A DNA stretch of 64,000 nt, taken from the NCBI RefSeq assembly GCF_900129305.1, contig NZ_FQVB01000006.1:114109-178108 (forward strand), in the 5' to 3' direction. The notes under the pieces are model-generated. The model ran no database searches. It was not told where the DNA came from and was given only the letters and a program-made list of their open reading frames with translations. The position numbers and the translations under genes were made by a program. The DNA is from Desulfacinum infernum DSM 9756 (lineage in GTDB: Bacteria > Desulfobacterota > Syntrophobacteria > Syntrophobacterales > DSM-9756). Below are positions 58,502 through 64,000 of the stretch, piece by piece; the first letter of the stretch is position 1; each line of letters begins with the position of its first letter.

Positions 58502-59128
58502 CTACGGCAGCACTTCGCCCTTGAAAATCCACACCTTGACGCCGATCACGCCGTAGGTGGTCTTGGCCGTAGCCACCGCGTAGTCGATGTCCGCGCGCAG
58601 CGTGTGCAAGGGGACCCGACCTTCGCGGTACCACTCGCGGCGGGCCATTTCCGCACCGCCGAGCCGCCCGGCACAGGCCACGCGCACGCCCTTGGCACCG
58701 AACTTCAGGGCCGATGTGACCGCCCGCTTCATGGCCCTTCGGAAAGCCACACGCCGTTCCAGCTGCAAAGCGATGTTTTCGGCCACCAGGGTGGCATCCA
58801 GTTCCGGACGGCGGACTTCCTGGATGTCGATGAGCATCTCCCGCTGGAATTTCTTTTCCAGGTCACGGCGCAACGCTTCGATCTCGGCGCCCTTCTTTCC
58901 GATCACGATGCCGGGACGGGCCGTATGGATTCGAATCTTGGCCCGGTTGGCCGCACGCTCGATCTCGATTTTGGCAATGCCGGCATGGCAGAGCCGCTTC
59001 TTGATGAACTCGCGGATCTTGCGATCCTCGTATGCCAGCTTGGCGTAGTCCTTCGTGGCAAACCATTTGGAATCCCACGTCTTGATGACGCCCAGACGGA
59101 AACCTATGGGGTGTACCTTCTGTCCCAA
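58502..59128 (-). CDS. rpsC: 30S ribosomal protein S3
   Basis: 208 residues. [20 protein letters not shown] starts it, the KH domain has [20 protein letters not shown], and the late part shows [21 protein letters not shown]3 lines the mRNA entry site. An 86-bp gap separates it from rplP and a 108-bp gap from rplV. Confidence 0.97.
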   Translation of the reverse strand: MGQKVHPIGFRLGVIKTWDSKWFATKDYAKLAYEDRKIREFIKKRLCHAGIAKIEIERAANRAKIRIHTARPGIVIGKKGAEIEALRRDLEKKFQREMLIDIQEVRRPELDATLVAENIALQLERRVAFRRAMKRAVTSALKFGAKGVRVACAGRLGGAEMARREWYREGRVPLHTLRADIDYAVATAKTTYGVIGVKVWIFKGEVLP

Positions 59129-59236
59129 ACTTCACCTCCGCGCTCGTTGAACCTTTCGATTCCCTTTCTCGGCCCCGCAGCGGTTCCGCGGGCACCCTTC
59201 GGGAAAGAGGCCTCGCGGCCTCCAGATCACCGTTGG

Positions 59237-59572
59237 TTACCTTTCCCCCAGCACCACCGTGATATGGCTGGTGCGTTTCAGAATCTGGGTGGCCCGGCCC
59301 ATGGCCCGAGGCCTCCAGCGCTTCAGCCGTGGCCCTTCATTAACATAGACGGCCTTGACATACAGGGTGTCCATGTCCATGGCGTTGGTGTTTTCCGCAT
59401 TGGCCATGGCGGACCGCAGGGTCTTGCTGATGAAGCGGGCCCCCTTTTTCGGGGTAAACTTCAATATTGTCAAGGCCTCACTCACGTTCTTGCTTCGAAT
59501 GAGGTCGGCCACCAAGCGCGCTTTCCGGGGGGAAATCCGCAGATACTTGGATACAGCCCTAACTTCCATCAC
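59237..59572 (-). CDS. rplV: 50S ribosomal protein L22
   Basis: 111 residues: [20 protein letters not shown] near the start and [20 protein letters not shown] near the end, the loop that reaches into the exit tunnel. It overlaps rpsS by four bases. Confidence 0.97.
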   Translation of the reverse strand: MMEVRAVSKYLRISPRKARLVADLIRSKNVSEALTILKFTPKKGARFISKTLRSAMANAENTNAMDMDTLYVKAVYVNEGPRLKRWRPRAMGRATQILKRTSHITVVLGER

Positions 59573-59856
59573 TTCTTCCCTTTCACCTTCGACTTCTTGT
59601 CACCTGCATGCCCGTAGAAGGTCCTCGTGGGCGAGAATTCCCCCAGCTTGTGACCGACCATGTTCTCCGTGATGAAAACGGGGATGAACTTTTTGCCGTT
59701 GTGCACGGCAATGGTCAGGCCCACGAAGTCCGGAAGGATGGTCGAACGGCGAGACCAGGTCTTGATCACCTTGCGATCACCGGTCTCCTTGGCCGTGAGG
59801 ACCTTCCTCATCAGGTGGTCATCGACAAAGGGTCCCTTCTTCAAAGAGCGAGGCAC
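59569..59856 (-). CDS. rpsS: 30S ribosomal protein S19
   Basis: 95 residues: [20 protein letters not shown], then [20 protein letters not shown] and [21 protein letters not shown]19 lies in the 30S head. Confidence 0.97.
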   Translation of the reverse strand: MPRSLKKGPFVDDHLMRKVLTAKETGDRKVIKTWSRRSTILPDFVGLTIAVHNGKKFIPVFITENMVGHKLGEFSPTRTFYGHAGDKKSKVKGKK

Positions 59857-59877
59857 CTTACCCTCCTTACCTTGACG

Positions 59878-60699
59878 CTACTTGCGGCGACGGATGATGA
59901 GTCGGTCGCTGTTTTTGGACTTGCGCGTTCTGTAACCCTTGGTGGGCTTGCCCCACGGCGTGCAGGGATGACGACCGCCGGAACTGCGGCCTTCGCCGCC
60001 GCCCATGGGATGGTCCACCGGGTTCATGGCCACGCCGCGCACCTTGGGACGACGTCCCAGCCACCGGCTGCGCCCCGCCTTGCCCAGAGTGATGTTCTCG
60101 TGATCGATGTTGCCCACCTGGCCCACCGTGGCCTTGCACTTGATCGGAACCATGCGCATTTCCCCGGACGGAAGCCGCAGCGTGCAGTAGCGCCCCTCCT
60201 TGGCCATGACCTGGGCGCCGGTGCCCGCCGACCGAACCAGCTGGCCGCCCTTGCCGGGGATCATCTCGATGTTGTGAACGATCGTACCCAGCGGCATGTT
60301 TTCCAAGGGCAGGCAATTGCCCGGCCGCACATCCACATTGGTGCCCGTCAGGACCTGGTCTCCCACTTTCAAGCCCAGGGGCGCCAGGATGTAGCGTTTT
60401 TCGCCGTCCGCGTAGTGGAGCAGCGCAATACGTGCCGACCGGTTGGGATCGTATTCGATGGCCGCCACCTTGGCCGGCACACCTTCCTTGTTCCGTTTGA
60501 AATCAATGATCCGATACCGCCTCTTGTGTCCCCCCCCGCGATGGCGCGCCGTAACGCGACCGTTGGAATTGCGTCCGCCGGTCTTCTTCAAGGGCGCAAG
60601 CAGGCGCTTTTCCGGCTCCTTCTTGGTGATCTCCTCGAAGGTCGGATAGGTGATGAAGCGGGTACCGGCGCTTCTCGGTTTGACCTTTCTGATGCCCAT
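59878..60699 (-). CDS. rplB: 50S ribosomal protein L2
   Basis: 273 residues. It has [40 protein letters not shown] and [20 protein letters not shown], the last including the conserved histidine near the peptidyl-transferase centre. Confidence 0.97.
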   Translation of the reverse strand: MGIRKVKPRSAGTRFITYPTFEEITKKEPEKRLLAPLKKTGGRNSNGRVTARHRGGGHKRRYRIIDFKRNKEGVPAKVAAIEYDPNRSARIALLHYADGEKRYILAPLGLKVGDQVLTGTNVDVRPGNCLPLENMPLGTIVHNIEMIPGKGGQLVRSAGTGAQVMAKEGRYCTLRLPSGEMRMVPIKCKATVGQVGNIDHENITLGKAGRSRWLGRRPKVRGVAMNPVDHPMGGGEGRSSGGRHPCTPWGKPTKGYRTRKSKNSDRLIIRRRK

Positions 60700-60772
60700 A
60701 GGTATCCCTCGTCAACTACTCACTGGGGGACGGCCCCACCCGCAGGCGGGCGCCTCCCTTTATTCCGCAGAC

Positions 60773-61066
60773 CTAGACGCCCTCAAAGAACTCCACGCGC
60801 TGACCGGGTTTGATGGTCACAATGGCCTTCTTCCAATCCGGCGTCCTCGTCACCCAACGCCCCACACGCTTCGTCTTTCCCTTCATCCGAATGGTCCGAA
60901 CTTCGAGCACGTCCACCTTGAAGATCCGTTCGACCGCTTCCTTGATCTCGATCTTGTTGGCCCGGCGGTCCACTTCGAAGTGGAGCTTGTTCAGGAGCTC
61001 CTTTTCCGCTGTGCTCTTTTCGGTGATCAGGGGGCGTTTCAGAATTTGATAAGCTTTGTCCGTCAT
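60773..61066 (-). CDS. rplW: 50S ribosomal protein L23
   Basis: 97 residues from ATG 61066, overlapping rplD by four bases; the surrounding open frame is much longer but homology starts at [20 protein letters not shown]. It ends with [20 protein letters not shown]23 is the docking site for trigger factor and SRP at the tunnel exit. Confidence 0.96.
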   Translation of the reverse strand: MTDKAYQILKRPLITEKSTAEKELLNKLHFEVDRRANKIEIKEAVERIFKVDVLEVRTIRMKGKTKRVGRWVTRTPDWKKAIVTIKPGQRVEFFEGV

Positions 61067-61686
61067 GACCCCAAGGACTCCTCTATTTTGGCAATCGTTT
61101 CTTTGGTCAGGACGACGTTCCGATGGTTGAGAAGGTCGTACACATTGAGGCCTTCCGAGCGCAACACCTTCACCGTGGGGATGTTGCGGGCGGATTTTTC
61201 CACCACGTCGTCCTGCCGGGCGATCACCACCAGGGGTTTGCTGAGCTCGAAGCGCTCCATCCAGGCGGCAAATTCCTTCGTCTTGATCTCCGGCAGGCTC
61301 AGCTGCTCCACAACGGTCAGCTCCCGGTCCTGAAGCTTCTGGCTCAAGGCCATCTTCAAGGCCAATTTGCGGACCTTCTTGGGCACCTTCATTTCGTAAG
61401 AGCGCGGCTGCGGGCCATGCACCGTTCCGCCGCCCCGCCACAAAGGCGATCGGATGGTTCCCACGCGGGCACGCCCCGTACCCTTCTGGCGCCACGGCTT
61501 GCGTCCGCCGCCGGAGACTTCGCTTCGGCCTTTGGTCTTCGCCGTTCCCGCTCTTCGCTTGGCCAGCTGGTAGAGCACCACCTCATGGAGCACATGGGGC
61601 TTGACCGGCACGGCGAAGATATCGTCGCGAAGCTCCATTTGCCCCACAACCTGACGGTTCATATCGAAAATATCAATCGTAGGCAT
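61063..61686 (-). CDS. rplD: 50S ribosomal protein L4
   Basis: 207 residues from ATG 61686. It has the tunnel loop [20 protein letters not shown] followed by [20 protein letters not shown], and [20 protein letters not shown] at the end. In E. coli L4 also represses the S10 operon. Confidence 0.97.
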   Translation of the reverse strand: MPTIDIFDMNRQVVGQMELRDDIFAVPVKPHVLHEVVLYQLAKRRAGTAKTKGRSEVSGGGRKPWRQKGTGRARVGTIRSPLWRGGGTVHGPQPRSYEMKVPKKVRKLALKMALSQKLQDRELTVVEQLSLPEIKTKEFAAWMERFELSKPLVVIARQDDVVEKSARNIPTVKVLRSEGLNVYDLLNHRNVVLTKETIAKIEESLGS

Positions 61687-61728
61687 GACGTTACCTCTAG
61701 TCCTCCCAGGTTCTTCCGGCACGGAGCC

Positions 61729-62361
61729 TTACTTGACACGATTCGTCTTGCGAATGAACACCAAGCCGTTCTTTGCTCCGGGCACAGCACCTTTGATCAA
61801 CAGCAGGTTTTCCTCGGGCCGCACGTCTACGATCTTCAGGTTGAGGGTGGTCACGCGCTTGTTTCCTTTTTGGCCGGCCATCTTTTTGCCCTTGATCACC
61901 CTACCGGGGAACGTGGCACACCCTGTGGAACCGGGCTCTCGAATGTTCTTGCACCCATGTGTTTCCGGCCCTCGACTGAAACCCCATCGCTTGATGGTTC
62001 CCGCGAAGCCTTTTCCCTTGCTGATTCCCGTCACATCCACCCGGTCGCCGATCTCAAAGACGTCCGTGCCGATCACCTGCCCCATCTCGAATTCGTCCAC
62101 ATTGTCCACGCGTACTTCCCGCAGAGCCTGGAAGTAGCCTTTGCCCACCTTGTCCAGGTGGCCCTTCATGGGGCGGTTGACCTTCTTCTCGCTCTTGGTG
62201 CCGAAGCCCAGCTGAAGGGCGCTGTAGCCGTCCCGCTCCGGCACCTTCACCTGGGTGACCACGCACGGACCCGCCTGAATCACCGTCACCGGCACCACGC
62301 TGCCGTCGTCGGCGAAGACTTGCGTCATACCGAGCTTGCGTCCAATCAATGCCTTCACCAT
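61729..62361 (-). CDS. rplC: 50S ribosomal protein L3
   Basis: 210 residues: MVKALIGRKLGMTQVFADDG at the start, GFAGTIKRWGFSRGPETHGC and PGSTGCATFPGRVIKGKKMA in the centre. L3 starts 50S assembly. Confidence 0.97.
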   Translation of the reverse strand: MVKALIGRKLGMTQVFADDGSVVPVTVIQAGPCVVTQVKVPERDGYSALQLGFGTKSEKKVNRPMKGHLDKVGKGYFQALREVRVDNVDEFEMGQVIGTDVFEIGDRVDVTGISKGKGFAGTIKRWGFSRGPETHGCKNIREPGSTGCATFPGRVIKGKKMAGQKGNKRVTTLNLKIVDVRPEENLLLIKGAVPGAKNGLVFIRKTNRVK

Positions 62362-62405
62362 TTTGTCTGCTCTCTCTCAGGTAGCCTTTCCGCTCGAAGA
62401 GGCTT

Positions 62406-62717
62406 CTACAGCTTGATTTCCACGTCCACACCGGCCGACAGATCCAGCTTCATCAGAGAATCGACCGTCTGTTGGGTCGGCTCCAGGATGTCCACCAGCC
62501 TCTTGTGAACCCGGACCTCAAACTGTTCCCGCGACTTCTTGTCGATATGAACGGACCGCAGCACCGTGTACCGATGGATCTTGGTGGGCAACGGGATGGG
62601 CCCCGCCACGTGGGCTCCCGTCTTTTTCGCCGTATTTACGATCTCTGCGGCCGCCTGATCAAGAAGCTTGTGGTCGTAAGCTTTCAAGCGGATTCTGATT
62701 CGCTGATTCATCATCAT
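62406..62717 (-). CDS. rpsJ: 30S ribosomal protein S10
   Basis: 103 residues from ATG 62717 ([20 protein letters not shown]); ATG codons at 62732, 62714 and 62711 are also possible, and the ribosome site is weak for all. The loop [20 protein letters not shown] is conserved. First gene of the S10 operon, it lies 73 bp after tuf. Confidence 0.94.
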   Translation of the reverse strand: MMMNQRIRIRLKAYDHKLLDQAAAEIVNTAKKTGAHVAGPIPLPTKIHRYTVLRSVHIDKKSREQFEVRVHKRLVDILEPTQQTVDSLMKLDLSAGVDVEIKL

Positions 62718-62790
62718 AGCTTTTGTTCCCATAAGTTAGGTCCCTGCCGGACAAGCCGCCCAGGGACCCTTTTCCGCTATTGGTGGTACC

Positions 62791-63984
<1,194 letters not shown>

Positions 63985-64000
63985 CGCGCTTCCTCCTCAC

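Overview
The window is GC-rich and gene-dense. It looks like chromosomal DNA of an anaerobic deltaproteobacterium (Desulfobacterota), most likely a Syntrophobacter/Desulfacinum-type sulfate reducer or syntroph. The reasons are a soluble Hdr-Mvh hydrogenase operon read with selenocysteine, an anaerobic glycerol-3-phosphate dehydrogenase, a thiosulfate/rhodanese cluster, a thiolase/crotonase/acyl-CoA dehydrogenase operon, and the classical S10-spc-alpha ribosomal cluster with adk and map. The genus is an inference; no rRNA gene is present.

Layout. 1-4.5 kb (minus strand): the start of an oligopeptide-type ABC binding protein that runs off the left edge, an exported unknown, a QueG-like iron-sulfur protein, a MarC membrane protein and a small Cys-rich exported protein. 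4.8-9.3 kb (plus): an MscS channel whose frame lacks a stop, a double rhodanese, two YeeE/YedE half-transporters, a lipoprotein, and a RelB/RelE-type toxin-antitoxin pair. 9.5-13.7 kb (minus): an iron(III)-type ABC importer. 14-18.2 kb: an Na+/H+ antiporter, an MFS transporter bracketed by short repeats, and a secreted nuclease.

18.3-26.4 kb is the highlight. One operon encodes a hydrogenase maturation protease, a double-module HdrA, MvhD, an FrhB-like protein, and hydrogenase small and large subunits. Three genes contain an in-frame UGA that must be read as selenocysteine: HdrA Sec60, MvhD Sec68 and MvhA Sec450 in the C-terminal DPUxxCxxH nickel motif. Each UGA is followed by a hairpin whose apical loop starts exactly 23 nt downstream. 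HdrB and HdrC are absent, and an FrhB-like protein sits in the operon instead.

26.4-38.6 kb is a glycerol regulon: glpK, glpB and glpA on the minus strand, then divergent glpR and the ABC glycerol importer glpSTPQUV. TTCG-N4-CGAA-like sites are candidate GlpR operators. 38.6-43.8 kb: tRNA-His with a strong terminator, a K+ channel/RCK protein, and thl-crt-bcd behind a near-consensus promoter. 43.9-46.8 kb: rpsU, an EF-G and a small zinc-ribbon protein. 46.9-64 kb (minus): the complete run from tuf through S10, spc and alpha genes to rplQ.

Intergenic DNA is colonised by several families of small palindromic repeats. One 148-bp family and one family of about 200 bp have CTAG-flanked ends reading AGGAGCCTGTCCG. 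In several places the CTAG supplies the TAG stop codon of the upstream gene.
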